This document shows positions 20,582 through 32,510 of a DNA stretch of 64,000 nt, one piece after another; position 1 is the first letter of the stretch; the number at the start of each line of letters is the position of its first letter. Origin of the DNA: Escallonia rubra (taxonomy: Eukaryota > Streptophyta > Magnoliopsida > Escalloniales > Escalloniaceae); assembly GCA_033065855.1 (NCBI GenBank), contig JAVXUO010002880.1, positions 52,201-116,200 of the forward strand. Direction: 5' to 3'. A program made the position numbers and the translations under genes. Under the pieces are notes generated by a model that was given only the letters and a program-made list of their open reading frames with translations, did not search any database and was not told where the DNA came from.

Positions 20582-22990
20582 ATCTCCCCCCTCAAAACCC
20601 ATGAGAGGAAGGAACCCCAAACACGACCACTCACTTGGAGTCCATTCCGGCAAGTTCCTTGCAAAGCTTAAGCTTCTCTAGGAACCACCTTTGTCATCAT
20701 GTCAGCTGAATTCTTGTCTGTGTGGATTTTCTCTAGTTTCGATCAACAATTGATTTTCTACCACCTCGCGTATCCAATGATAGCGAATATCAATGTGCTT
20801 CGTGCGAAAATGATATGTAGCATTCTTGCTCAAGTCAATAGCTGTTAGACCCCTCATATTTAAATGCTTAAAAAAAATTTAGAGAGTTTGGGACGTAATG
20901 GGTATTTTGAAATTCTATTTGTTTTAGGAATATAAATATATATCTTTTAGGTGTCTGATAGTTACGTACATTCATAGGAGCACACTAAAGTTTAGAAAAG
21001 TCTCCAGAAAATTCCTAGGAAGAGCCTTTTGAGAGTTTGATCATTATTCGAGGTAAGAATTTATTTTTGGGTATCGAATTGAGGTTTGTAGTTGGAATCC
21101 TTACGAATTTTTGTTATTGTTGGAACCCTAATTATAACTTTTGGGTATATTAATTTTTAGGGATTTTGATATAATTGATTCAGAAGATCAAAGTTTTGTG
21201 ATTGAATTGCACAATTGGAGGTAAGGATTTACTGTTTTTGATATTCGAATCAGCGTTGGACCAATTATCAGTGTTTAATTGAAGTGTTCACCGTGCCAAT
21301 TATTAGCATTGGATTTATCGTGAAAATCTTTTTCCCCGTCGGTTGATACAAAGCGTCAAATTTCGTTTATGATGGCTTTGGTTTCCGTTCCGTTTAGTCA
21401 CGGCGGCGTTTGAAGTTGTCAGCGTCGTTGGTTTGTCAGATCCGTGCCTGACTGTTGCTGATCTTTTTCTTTTTCTTTGTTGAGCCGCATAAACCAGCCC
21501 TTGTTTGACTTTGTGATGCGTGAGAATTACCTTGGATATGTTTTCTATCGTTTCGTCAGCCGTGTGGGTTAATTGCATCTTTTATTCTGCTCTTCATATT
21601 CCAAATGTTTCAATCAGTCTAGTGCCTTTAGTACCCATCATTTTCAGATACAGTACCTGTCTTATAGTTCTTTGCTTTTCACCTGGAGAGAAGCAATTCA
21701 GCTCCTTAATTACCATTAGTTTCATGCATTTACACTCGTGTGACAGCATGGCATATGTCACGGTTCTGCACACTTTCATCCTTTTTCTTGTCGTTCATTT
21801 TTCTTGTTTGCACCTTAATTGGCTTTCGGTATTCTTTCTCATTGTTGAGATTTTTTTTGAGATACCCTTTGATTTGCTTAGAATTTATCGTCGCGTTTAT
21901 GTCACATGACTTTGTGTAATCGATGGCGATATTCTAGCTTAAGTCATAGACCGTGAAGGGTAGACAACCATTCTTTATGTATGTATACGTAACCTTATGA
22001 GCCATGTCACAGTGTATGTGATTTTATATTTCTGACTTACCCACGTGGATTGGAACGTGGGCTAGCTCAGTGGGATGAGCTAGAGATCGCGATCTTATTT
22101 TTCTGAACCTGGTTTCATGTGTCAGTGATGGCATGTGTGACCTTATTCTGAATGGCTCTCTAGCGTCTGTCTTTGTACAAGGATGTACTTTTGACATTCT
22201 GTCTTTTTACGAAAGTATATTTTGGCACTTTAAAATTCTGTCTCGTATCTGTTCCGTTAGAGTTTTGTACCTCCAAAATTTCATTCTTCAGACATATTTT
22301 TTTGTATCCCTTTTGGTTGGTCCGTTGAGCGACCTTACTGGGCATTTGGCTCACTTCCTTACTGTTTTTCTCTCAGGTGATCAGTAAAAAGGGGACTGAA
22401 TTGCAGGGCTAGCTGTGTGACTGAGAGCTAGCGGTTTAATCTCATAGCTACTTTGATTATTTTTAGAAATTATAATAAGAGGAAATATTTGGATTTCGAT
22501 GTTTAATTTGGAACTCCTGGTAGGAGTAAATTTGGGATTAAATTACTGTTTAAGGCCTATTTGACATTTAATTGTGTAAATTGGAGATTTTCTGTTTAGA
22601 TGCTCTGAATAACCTGTTTGGGAGACTTTTGAAAATTTAGGTTTTCTGACTTTGTTTATTTGATATTAACGCTCCGAAAATTCGGGGCGTTACAATAGCA
22701 CTCTGACTATCACAATGAACTGCATACTCCTCTTGGTTCAAACCCAACACTCGGAGAAAGCGTTTTAACAACATCATTTCTTTACTAGTTTCAGTAACGG
22801 CAATGTATTCAGCCTCTGTTGTAGACAAGGAAACACATTTATGCCGTTTGGACTGCCATGATACAGCTCCCCCTGCAAAAGTAAATAATAAACCTGATGT
22901 AGATTTCCTACCATCAAGGTCACCTACCATATCTAAATGTGTAAAGCCTTCCAAAACTGGAGTAGAACCCTAAAACACAAGCACAAACTT
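20582..22990 (-). mobile_element. Copia RNase H fragment (unit 2), split by a solo LTR
   Basis: Minus-strand coding DNA of a Ty1/copia polyprotein C-terminus. 22637-22970 reads DGRKSTSGLLFTFAGGAVSW, then SLSTTEAEYIAVTETSKE and HCDSQSAI, the copia RNase H signature. The remainder, 20582-20837, matches 30192-30446. It is 5'-truncated (no reverse transcriptase, integrase or gag attached) and interrupted by the element at 20843-22694. Confidence 0.85.
20843..22694 (+). mobile_element. Solo LTR (1852 bp) in the copia fragment
   Basis: Begins tgttagacccctcatattta and ends ttcggggcgttaca (TG..CA), flanked by the 5-bp duplication atagc (20838-20842 and 22695-22699). The unit 3 copia fragment has the uninterrupted sequence at about 30446. 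No internal retrotransposon genes are present, so this is a solo LTR left by LTR-LTR recombination. It is homologous to 36467-38518. Terminal sequence resembles Ty3/gypsy LTRs, but the family is not settled. Frames within it are not treated as genes. Confidence 0.88.
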
Positions 22991-23029
22991 GAAGTACCTT
23001 TTAAGTATGGAGTTTGGAGAACTTTGCCA

Positions 23030-24790
23030 AATGTAACTTCTTTTAAACGATTTATGAGGAATTAAGAATATCCTCATAATTCTTTTAGCCTAAAATTTTA
23101 GAATATTTCCAGTATTATTTACTTTAAGTTAGGATAAAGTGTAAAATATGTTCTCTTTTAGTGTAATTGTAATCTGTACAGGACCTATTATGTTGTTAAG
23201 TAGCTCGTTATTTACTAAATTAAAATTTGCGTGTGCAGCTTATGACCTACGAAATGAAAGGTAAAATAAGTGAAGGTAATTAAGAAACGCACTTCTCTTT
23301 ATCGTCTCCCTTACTTTACCTCCACTCCCAGAGTTAAGGTCCTCTTGGTTAGAAAATTCAGAAGCTAAATTCTAATCAAATATGGTTGAACCAAATTGGC
23401 ATCCTTTAGAGATAAAAATCAATTGCGAGGGAAAAATCAGTGTTAGCATAAAATACGTTCTGTGCTATTTCTTCACGGAAAAACTTTGGTTGCAACCTAA
23501 ATTGTAGTAAGAGCCTTACAACCCCCATACAATGACGAATGGTGAAGATGTAGTAAGTACTACCACAGCCCCAACGCTTAACTCACGTTCCTCGCAAATG
23601 GATATTCTCGAAAACTTGATTTTGATCGTTGCATCAGTTCGTTACAGAATTACGATACCAGCTAACACTGGTAGGCAACTGCGGGAATAGAGAAAGCAAG
23701 GTATGCCCCTCTTTGCTAACAATAGATTCGTAATAGGATGAAGCCAATTTTGGGTCTCACTATATCATAGATTGCCCGTCGAGATGATGCACATTCTAAT
23801 TTATGAAACTATATATGTTAGTTAAACAAACTGGAAAAAAAAAACGTACCTTGCATTCTCCATTAGCACAATTCGCTAATTTTAAGAAGAGAAAAACAGA
23901 TTCTCTTTGGATTGTAGACCTAAACCAGAGAAAACAATTGCAATATTTTCAACGGCTTTTATGTAATTTCGTAAAAGCCATTGGCATGCCAATTTCTAGT
24001 CGTTCATAATTATATGTTGATCACATGGTTACGGAAAGGAAAATAAAAGTTAGGTAAAAGGGCGTAAAAGAATCAGTGTCCAAATGGATGACCTGCATTA
24101 TCCCCTCTGGATCGATTTGTAGAGTACTACTGGCACATAATTGGCTACGAACCGGTGAGTAGAACCAAGTGCCACCACAAACAGGCTGCTCCTCCCTTTC
24201 TGCATGTAAAGATGGTTGAGCACCACATGCTGATGTTCGAACAGATGACCTGCATTATCACCTTTGTATCGACTTGAAGCACCACATGCTGAGGTCTTGA
24301 AGAAGGTGGTGGAATCTCCATGTGGGACGCTGGAACGTTTAGTAGTGTCATTTGTAGATGTGGAGGAACTAATGGTGGCTCCTTTGCATAGTCCTCGGCC
24401 CCAGGATGCAAGTTGTTGAAGATCGAGTCTGGGGACTGGGGAGGTTCGAAGCCAGAAATGCTTTTGACATCTTCTGGAACATATTCATGCAGCATTGGTG
24501 CAACAATTAGAGATTGTGACCATCAAGTGGTTATTTTTCAAGATTATACATTCTCAAATGCAGCCCGATCTCCCCACCCAAAAAAAAAAAATTCCATAAT
24601 AAAAAGCAACAAAAATAACAAAAGCGGACAACCACATAATAAGTTACTTACATCGATGAAATATACAAGAGGAGCGGTGGGGGGCAGGCGATGAGCATTT
24701 TTTATCTTTCACCAAAAAAATCTAAGTTGAAATATACAGCCAAAAAGAACAACGATATTTAGTACGACCACATTAATTCAGCTGTGACTG
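23030..24790. repeat. Segmental duplication unit 2: spacer plus beta-subunit exon
   Basis: Closely similar to 30780-33330 and more distantly to 8830-10790. It carries the orphan beta-subunit exon and then the AT-rich spacer leading to the sulfotransferase at 28363. Compared with unit 1 it lacks most of 10800-13610. Confidence 0.85.
24139..24486 (-). pseudogene. SnRK1/AMPK beta-subunit last-exon copy, rearranged and without splice acceptor
   Basis: The minus strand reads [20 protein letters not shown], then [20 protein letters not shown] and SSRPQHVVL, nearly identical to the functional exon at 32691-33017. It then diverges: the segment coding for LNHLYMQKG onward is displaced by about 60 bp containing sequence from a tandem copy (see 24077-24300). 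The acceptor that reads ctgcag in unit 3 is ctgcat here, so the exon could not be spliced at the normal site. No upstream exons lie nearby. Confidence 0.88.
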
Positions 24791-24827
24791 CAGCTGTAAA
24801 TTCAGTTCCTATGCATCATGTGATGGT

Positions 24828-25495
24828 TACAAATTATTTTTTGTTTATCTAAGCGTAACAATTACCATCCTAATCTACTAATTAATCATGATTTTTTGTT
24901 AACTGAAAATTTTAAGCACGTCAATTAATATCCAAGTCTACTAAATAGTCATGATAATATGAAGTTTCAAATGGTTTTAGATAAAAGCATGAATACAAAG
25001 TTTTAAGACAAAATAAAAGAGAAAAAAAAGACAAGAGTCTTGAAACAATCTTAAGAAATCTAATCCTAAAATAAGAAAGAAACCAGTAAAAAGAAGTCTT
25101 CAAAGATCTTCAAACCAATATGGTTAGAGGATTTTAAAGACTAAAGAAAAAATACACATATCTTGTACACATAATATCATACATACAATATTTATTATAT
25201 AAAAGTTGGACGGGCTGAGTTTTCCACATGCTGGATGGGCCTTTAAAAACCTTTACCCATGCCCAGCTTATATATTTTTACGGGCTCAAAATTTTTTGTT
25301 CATGTCCGCCACGGTCTGTATAATAGTAAATCTTTGTTCATATTTCTTCAGGTTCGCACAAGTTGCCCAGTCCAAATTACATATATCATTCTGATCCATA
25401 ATTGTTATCTTTTGCTAGACGTGCGAAGGTTTGGGCCGCCTGAAAGTGTTTAGTTGTTCCACTGCTAAAGTAACAACTGTGAAGAAGACTACTAG
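24828..25495. other. AT-rich spacer, related to 13613-14215
   Basis: Matches the right part of the hAT-like region of unit 1 and the sequence following it. Nothing coding is visible. Confidence 0.5.
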
Positions 25496-26942
25496 TCTAT
25501 CTATATTACTTCTAAAAGTGTCAATGAGTGTAAATCATTTTTTGGACATAAATGCCCTTACAAACTTTGTTCATGACGTAAATACCCTTTTAGTCCTTTG
25601 ATCTTATTCTTCTTCAATGCAAAAGTTCCTTAAAACACTTTCACTTCCGATTCCTCCCCTCCAATACATTTCAAAGCGTCTCCCTCTATCTCTCCAAGAC
25701 ATTAATTGCGGGATTAACTCTCGCAACACTTCCTCTTAAAGTTTTCTCTCCTCCACATTGATTGATACTCTCCGCATACGCATAGATATCTAACTCAACA
25801 ACCTATTATTTGACAAAAGCTCTCAGATTTTGGGCTTTGCAAGCCTCTTGACTATAAAATCTATCTGCGGTAAATGAAAGTGAACGATGGACGATAAGAA
25901 TTTGAGAGCATTAGTGAATCTCAATGGAGGCTTCGCAGATAATGGAAAAAAATAGTTGGAATATAGTCCTCTAGAATAGCTACAGAGCACTGCTAGATGA
26001 ATAGGAGGACACGGTATGCAATCATTTCCGCATTCTTAAAAAATATATTTTTCTTACATAATCTAAAGGTTACCATACAAGTGCATGCAGTTACAAAAGT
26101 GGAATTATGGTCGGCTGATTAAAATGTGGAGCTGAGATGAGATAGTTTTAGGGGTTACATTTCTGGTCTAATGTGTAAGTGTTACAGTTTTTATGCCATA
26201 ATGTAATCATGTGGTTCCTGCATGTTCATCCCATGAGCATGTATCTCAGCAAAGTTCTTTTTCTTTTATACCGACGCCAATGAGGTATGCAAGTGTATTC
26301 TACCATTAACAATCGTTGGTTTAGCAGCGGCTAAGTTAGCCATCTTGGAGCGATAGCTAGAACGATATTTTTACGATGTAATTTTGGTTTCTCTTTATAG
26401 AAGGTGGGCATAAGTCATGACACGAACTTGCCCATTTGAAAAAAATGGAAGAAGATGACCTGATATAATTTCATGAAATGTTATAAAATCTTTTTTAGTA
26501 CTAGAGGTTTCTTTTGCTTGTATCTCTTTCATTACGGATATGTTAATACACATTAAGCATGTTTACTGTCAAGGTCACTCGAATTACGAGGTTCTAGCAA
26601 CCGTACCATTGGTGTAGCTTCGTGTATGTGAAGAAACTTCACCTTATATATGTTTATGGATCATAGCATCTTATAAACAATGTCATAACCCATTTCACAT
26701 AAATAATTTACAACTTGCAAACATTTTATGAATGAGGATCATTTGTTGTACTAAAAAAATAGTTGCTAAATGCTTTTTAACGACAAAAAATTGCCATTAC
26801 AAATTTCAATAATAACGACAAAACAATTTCAGTAACAATCTTGTATCGCTAAATGCTATATAGCACCTGTGCTGTACAGTAGAAGATCATGATTCATATT
26901 TTATCATGGGCACTTACATGTAAAGCACGTGTTTTCATCTAG
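25496..26942 (+). mobile_element. Candidate Helitron, nonautonomous
   Basis: Begins tctatctatattacttctaa followed by aaagtg and then a stretch with ttttggacataaatgccctt, which is typical of plant Helitron 5' ends. It ends tttcatctag with a T after it, preceded by a weak stem (cttacatgtaaag). The preferred A before the 5' end is not present (g). The DNA is missing from unit 1 (about 14207-14215), although another 100 bp next to it is also extra. No Rep/helicase gene is present. Confidence 0.5.
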
Positions 26943-28290
26943 TATGATAAATATAAAAAAAGATGAGTTGCATCTGTCGCTTTATAAAGATTTGTAAATC
27001 TTTGCAATGGTACCTAAAATATTTTCGAGAGCTTTATTTAGGATGTGGGGCCCGTGAGTTTGCTTTGTTGTGTTCCTTTGATCATCACATGGATTGTTTT
27101 ATTCAGAAAAGTATTGCTTTAAAAGTTGCACGCTGCTTTATTAAAAGGGGTCCGTTTCTCTACTTTTTCATAATTATCTTTTTATAAAGACTAACCATAA
27201 TTTCGGTTTTCTCTTTGGTTATCATCTATGAAGTGGAATTCATGGGTGTCTCTACGTACTTTGTTAGGTTTATTCCTACACGTTAATGTACTTTGGTAGA
27301 ATTTAAATTGTAAGAACATAGTATGAAATAGAAATCCGTTTCAAATATTAATTGACATGTTTCTATTTGCAGCATAGTATGTTTAAGAACAAATTTTCTT
27401 GTATGGATCTATGACGAGGACGGAGTTTCTTGTATGGATCTATGACGAGGACGGAGTGGCTTTGGATGGTTTTAGTTATATTATTGCACTGTAGTACTAC
27501 TTTCTCTTTCCTTTGTTCATGTGATATTATCATGTTTTTCTCTTCTTTTTGGATCAAAGAACTTCAGCAATTTTCTTTTTGAGGCTTAAGAATTTTGCAC
27601 TTCAATTTTGTGGGTTGTTTTATTGGTTGCACTGATGATACTATTTGGCAATCTTTAGCAAAAATATAAGTTGAAGACAAGTATATATAACTTTGGTGTA
27701 AAAGTAAAACAGACTTCTAATGGAAATTTTCATTGTTATTGATGTTGTTTTACGTTATGATTATATATAAGACGTAACTTAATTAATAAGTATTTTCATA
27801 CTTAGCAGATGTCGGGTTACACACTAGTTAATGTTGTAAAATCCATGCAGAGAGGGAGTTAAGTTAAATTGAAGAGTCGACTCGTGCATGCATTGTACTT
27901 GAGCGTTATTCCCAACCCTCGAAAATAATGCCTTTCTGCAGGTCATTGACTTGAGTAATTTTTTTTGGGATAAATTTTAAGAGCTTCATTAAAAAAAATA
28001 TTTCTAACGTACATAATACATATTTGATCGCCAATGACTGCAAGTACTAAGAAAACCACCACGACCCTCTTCAACTCAAAGTTGGATAATTAGACAACTC
28101 AAAGCGACAAAAACTCTGAGGAGCTTAAATGATTTGCTACCTTATTGGTTCCCAGTAACCTCCATATGTTGGCCAGCTACAAACATGCATGGAAGCCTTT
28201 AAGCCTGGTTCCTAAATAAGCATATATCTGGTTGGAGGCCTTTAAGCATATAGGGCTTCAATGGGTTGCTAAATGCCTGGATCATTAAGC
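26943..28290 (+). repeat. Sulfotransferase 5' flank, unit 2
   Basis: Matches 14220-14280 and 14490-15765, without the fold-back insertion or the tandem duplication seen there. A 31-bp direct repeat (ttcttgtatggatctatgac..., at about 27398-27459) is private to this copy. Confidence 0.75.
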
Positions 28291-28298
28291 TATAAATA
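28291..28298 (+). promoter_or_regulatory. TATA box of the second sulfotransferase gene
   Basis: TATAAATA, identical in sequence and spacing (72 bp to the ATG at 28363) to the box at 15766. Confidence 0.75.
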
Positions 28299-28362
28299 CC
28301 CCCATGAAGACATCTTGAACATTCCAAAGCAAATTTTAGGCTTCGAAACCTTTCCGACCTCC

Positions 28363-29439
28363 ATGTCTACATCTCGACCCCCTCATTCTAATCTTCCTAA
28401 GTTTTTAAGAAATGATGAAGTGACCCAAGAATGTCAAGCCTTGCTGTCCACCCTCCCGAAAGAAAAAACAAGGCTTATGACTCTGTACAAGTACCAAGGT
28501 TTCTGGTATAATGCTCTGTGGTTAGAGGGAGTCCTTGAGTGCCAGCCACATTTTCAAGCTCAAGATACAGATATCCTCCTTGCCACCACTCCCAAGTCAG
28601 GCACCACCTGGTTGAAGGCACTCATGTTCACTTTAGTTAACAGGAAGGATTGTCCCATCATCACCGAAGACCACCCCTTAGTCACAACTAATCCTCAAGA
28701 TCTCGTACCTAACTTAGAATTTGATCTCTATGCGAATAATCAGGTCCCCGATCTTGCTTCCTTCGCGTCTCCAAGGCTCTTTTCAACTCATTTACCATTC
28801 ACATCGCTTCCAAAATCCGTACACGAGTCTGCATGCAAACTTGTCTATCTGTGTAGGGATCCTAAGGATGTTTTTGTTTCCCTTTGGCACTTCTCAAACA
28901 AGTTGAGGCCACAAAACCTCGATATTATCGCATTCGAAGAGACCTTCCACAAGTACTGTAAGGGAGTGAGCTTCTATGGACCCTTTTGGGATCATATTCT
29001 GGGTTACTGGAATGAAAGCTTGAGAAATCCTGAAAAGATGTTGTTCTTAAAGTACGAGGATATGAAAGAACAGCCTCGGCTTCACTTAAGGAGACTGGCT
29101 CAGTTCATGCATTGCCCATTTTCAGCGAAGGAAGAGACAGAAGGGGTGGTGGATGAAATCTTGAGGTTGTGCAGCTTTGGTAATCTGAGGAACTTGGAAG
29201 TGAACAAGGACGGAAAATTGTCGTCTGGCTTTGAAAATAGTGCATTCTTTCGACGAGGTGAGGTTGGAGACTGGAAGAATTATCTGACAGCTGAGATGGG
29301 AGATCAACTGGACGAGATAATTGAAGAAAAAAAAAAAAGGCACGGAGTGGGCCAAAGGGAGCCTGCTCTCATGCCAGTTGAGCCAGACCCGAACCACAGA
29401 CCCAACCAGAAGTTGATCCAGAAGATGAAGATGAAGTAG
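28363..29439 (+). CDS. Cytosolic sulfotransferase with replaced C-terminus
   Basis: Second open sulfotransferase frame, 358 residues from the ATG after the TATA box (an upstream ATG at 28273 precedes the box). The core is complete: PKSGTTW, STHLPF with the probable catalytic His, RDPKD, KYEDMKEQP and RRGEVGDWKN. The family's normal end, FYGSGLSF, is missing. After EIIEE the frame runs through an A tract into about 37 residues (KKKRHGVGQREPALMPVEPD, then an MKMK end) that correspond to non-coding 3' flank in the sister gene (17100-17210). About 315 bp has been lost between two A-rich tracts. The enzyme may still be active, as PAPS-binding residues precede the change, but stability or substrate binding could differ. 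It may also be in early decay. Confidence 0.85.
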   Translation: MSTSRPPHSNLPKFLRNDEVTQECQALLSTLPKEKTRLMTLYKYQGFWYNALWLEGVLECQPHFQAQDTDILLATTPKSGTTWLKALMFTLVNRKDCPIITEDHPLVTTNPQDLVPNLEFDLYANNQVPDLASFASPRLFSTHLPFTSLPKSVHESACKLVYLCRDPKDVFVSLWHFSNKLRPQNLDIIAFEETFHKYCKGVSFYGPFWDHILGYWNESLRNPEKMLFLKYEDMKEQPRLHLRRLAQFMHCPFSAKEETEGVVDEILRLCSFGNLRNLEVNKDGKLSSGFENSAFFRRGEVGDWKNYLTAEMGDQLDEIIEEKKKRHGVGQREPALMPVEPDPNHRPNQKLIQKMKMK

Positions 29440-29644
29440 TAGCCGTAGCCATGATGGTTATAGGGGCTTACTTACGTCCTGATATAATGTTTGGGAAATG
29501 GAATTCCATTTGAGTGTACGTTTTCAAGCTCTGCTGAATGAAAACCCCGAGATTGAATATTCTCTTTGATATGTGGGGCTTTCATGCTTCTACTCAATCA
29601 TTGCTGAACAATAAATAAGGGTGAGTGCAACTCTTTGAATAGAT

Positions 29645-30191
29645 TGTTGACGCAAATAACGAAAACTTATTTTTCCTGTTGTCTCAATTCAATTGTCACA
29701 GTGAATGAAGTATTAGCAATAATAATATATTATACAAAGTAAGCCACAAACCCAAATAATAATATGATGCAATCCCAAATAACAACAAGCAACCACAAGA
29801 GACAGAGAGTTAACGTGAAAACCCTCCAATGGGAAGGGAAAAACCACGGGCCAAACTCCAAACCAAATTTAATATATCAACAACTTGCAATACAATGATT
29901 CTTCTCAAATTTACACACCAAATTTGAAGAATCACAATAAATAGATAGTGCAAACAGGTTACCTATTTGAGTTGACAAACCCAACAAAAATCTCCCAAAA
30001 TGGTCACTCTCCCTCAATTTTCTTTCTAGCTCTTCTACTGAAAAATTAAAGAAGATGATAGAGTTGTATTTGTTTTATAAAACTTTAATAAAGAACGAAT
30101 TACTCACTTAAACTAGATAACTCCCATGCCACTTAAAGAGACCCAATTCAAATGGATTACTTCATGGGTAAGGACACCCGTATACCCAACA
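29645..30191 (-). mobile_element. Copia LTR (547 bp), uninterrupted
   Basis: TG..CA-bounded: plus strand tgttgacgc at the left and tacccaaca at the right. On the minus strand it starts tgttgggta directly after a purine-rich tract (30192-30202, gaggggga type), as a 3' LTR does. It is the sister of the split LTR at 17555-20581. Confidence 0.75.
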
Positions 30192-30780
30192 ATCTCCCCC
30201 TCAGAACCCATGAGAGGAAGGAACCCCAAACACGACCACTCACTTGGAGTCCATTCCGACAAGTTCCTTGCAAAGCTTAAGCTTCTCTCTAGGAACCACC
30301 TTTGTCATCATGTCAGCTAGATTCTTGTCTGTGTGGATTTTCTCTAGTTTTCAACAATTGATTTTCTACCACGTCGCGTATCCAATGATAGCGAATATCA
30401 ATGTGTTTCGTGCAAAAATGATATGTAACATTCTTGCTTAAGTCAATAGCACTCTGACTATCATAATGAACTACACACTCCTCTTGGTTCAAATTCAACT
30501 CTCGGAGAAAGCGTTTTAACAGCAACATTTATTTACTAGTTTCAGTAATGACAATGTATTCAGCGTCTGTCGTAAACAAGGTAACACGTTTCTGCAGTTC
30601 GGACTGCCATGACACAGCTCCCCCTGCAAATGTAAATAATAAATCTGATGTAGATTTCCTACCATCAAGGTCACCTGTCATATCTAAATCTGTAAAGCCT
30701 TTCAAAACTGGCGTAGAACCCCAAAACACAAGCACAAACTTGAAGTACCGTTTAAGTATGGAGTTTGGAGAACTGTGCCA
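30192..30780 (-). mobile_element. Copia RNase H fragment, unit 3
   Basis: The minus strand reads SILKRYFKFVLVFWGSTPVL, then DLDGRKSTSDLLFTFAGGAV, EAEY-like residues (changed to DAEYI here) and HYDSQSAIDLSKN, the copia RNase H end. A frame break lies near 30528. The 5' portion of the element is missing. Confidence 0.85.
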
Positions 30781-31332
30781 AATGTAACTTCTTTTAAATG
30801 ATTTATGAGGAATCAAGAATATCCTCATAATTCTTTTAGCCTAAAATTTTAGGATATTTCCAGTGTTATTTACTTTAAATTTGACAAGTTACTTTAAGTT
30901 AGGATAAAATGTAAAATATATTCTCTTTTAGTGTAATTGTAATCTGTACATGACCTATTAGGTTGTTAAGTAGCTCGTTATTTACTAAATTAAAATTTAC
31001 ATGTGCAGAATATGACCTACGAAATGAAAGACAAAACAAGTGAAGGTGATTAAGAAACGCACTTCTCTTTATCGTCTCTCTTGCTTTACCTCTCCACTCC
31101 AGAGTTAAGGTCCACTTGGTTAGAAAATTCAGAAGCTAAATTCTAATCAAATATGGTTGAACCAAATTGGCATCCTTTAGAAATAAAAATCAATTGCCAG
31201 GGAAAAATCGGTGTTAGCATAGAATACGTTCTGTGCTATTTCTTCATGGAAAAACTTTGATTTACAACCTAAATTGTAGGAAGAGCCTTACAACCCCCGT
31301 ACAATGACGAATGGTGGAGAGGTAGTAAGTAC

Positions 31333-31987
31333 TAGGGGTGAGCACGGTTCGGTTTGGTTCGGTTTGAGGGTCAAACCGCAAACCAAACCGTTACCCCTCG
31401 GTTTGAAAAATTGTAAACCGAACCAAACCAAACACCATCGGTTTGGACGGTTCGGTTTGGTCGGTTTAAACGGTTCGGTTTGATCGGTTTGGATCGGTTT
31501 GCGTCCATTTAAAGACGTTGTTTACTTGCAAACTACTATTGGATCTAACAGTGATTAAAAATTCAAGTTATATGTTTTTTAAATTGCATATAACCTTGTT
31601 AAATTCGATATATAAGTGATCCTCGATGTATGAGAAAGAATGAGAAAATATTAAACATTTATTGGTCACAAAAATTTTGTGTTATAAGTGTTCTCATTAT
31701 TATTTTTTCTTATAACTTTCAAGATTTGTATATATGGACTTCCTTACTACCGTATATGTGAAATTGTCAATGAATGTTACTAAAAGTAGAGTAACATATC
31801 ATAGATCGGTTCAGTTCGGTTTATAATTGGTTTAGAAAATGTGAACCGTGAACCAAACCGAACCAATGTCGGTTTGAGAAATGTGAAACCAAACCATTAA
31901 AATCTTTGGACGGTTCGGATTGGATTGGTTCGGTTTGGTCGGTTTGAGCGGTTCAGATCGGTTTGAACGGTTTGATGCTCACCCCTA
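31333..31987. mobile_element. hAT-type nonautonomous element, 655 bp
   Basis: 12-bp inverted termini taggggtgagca/tgctcaccccta with an exact 8-bp target duplication gtaagtac (31325-31332 and 31988-31995). The paralogous position in unit 2 (about 23550) has one gtaagtac and no insertion. Both subterminal regions are packed with ggttcggtttgg-like repeats. No transposase is encoded. Confidence 0.95.
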
Positions 31988-32510
31988 GTAAGTACTACCA
32001 CAGCCCCAACGCTTAACTCACGTTCCTCACAAATGGGTATTCTCGAAAACTTGATTTTGATCGTTGCATCAGTTCGTTACAGAATTACGATACCAGCTAA
32101 CACTGGTAGGCAAATGCGGGAATAGAGAAAGCAAGGTATGCCCCTCTTTGCTAACAATAGATTCGTAATAGGATGAAGCCAATTTTGGGTCTCACTATAT
32201 CATAGATTGCCCGTCGAGATGATGCACATTCTAATTTCTGAAGCTATATATGTTAGTTAAACAAACTGGAAAAAAAAAACACGTACCTTGCATTCTCCAT
32301 TAGCACAATTCGCTAATTTTAAGAAGAGAAAAACAGATTCTCTTTGGATTGTAGACCTAAACCAGAGAAAACAATTGCAATATTTTCAACGGCTTTTCTG
32401 TAATTTCGTTAAAGCCATTGGCATGCCAATTTCTAGTCGTTCATAATTATATGTTGATCACTTGGTTACGGAAAAGAAAATAAAAGTTAGGTAAAAGGGC
32501 GTAGAAGAAT

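Noticed and set aside
21520-22387. Hydrophobic frames of 84-129 residues
   Set aside because: Lie wholly inside a solo LTR (20843-22694); the homologous LTR at 36467-38518 does not keep the same frames.
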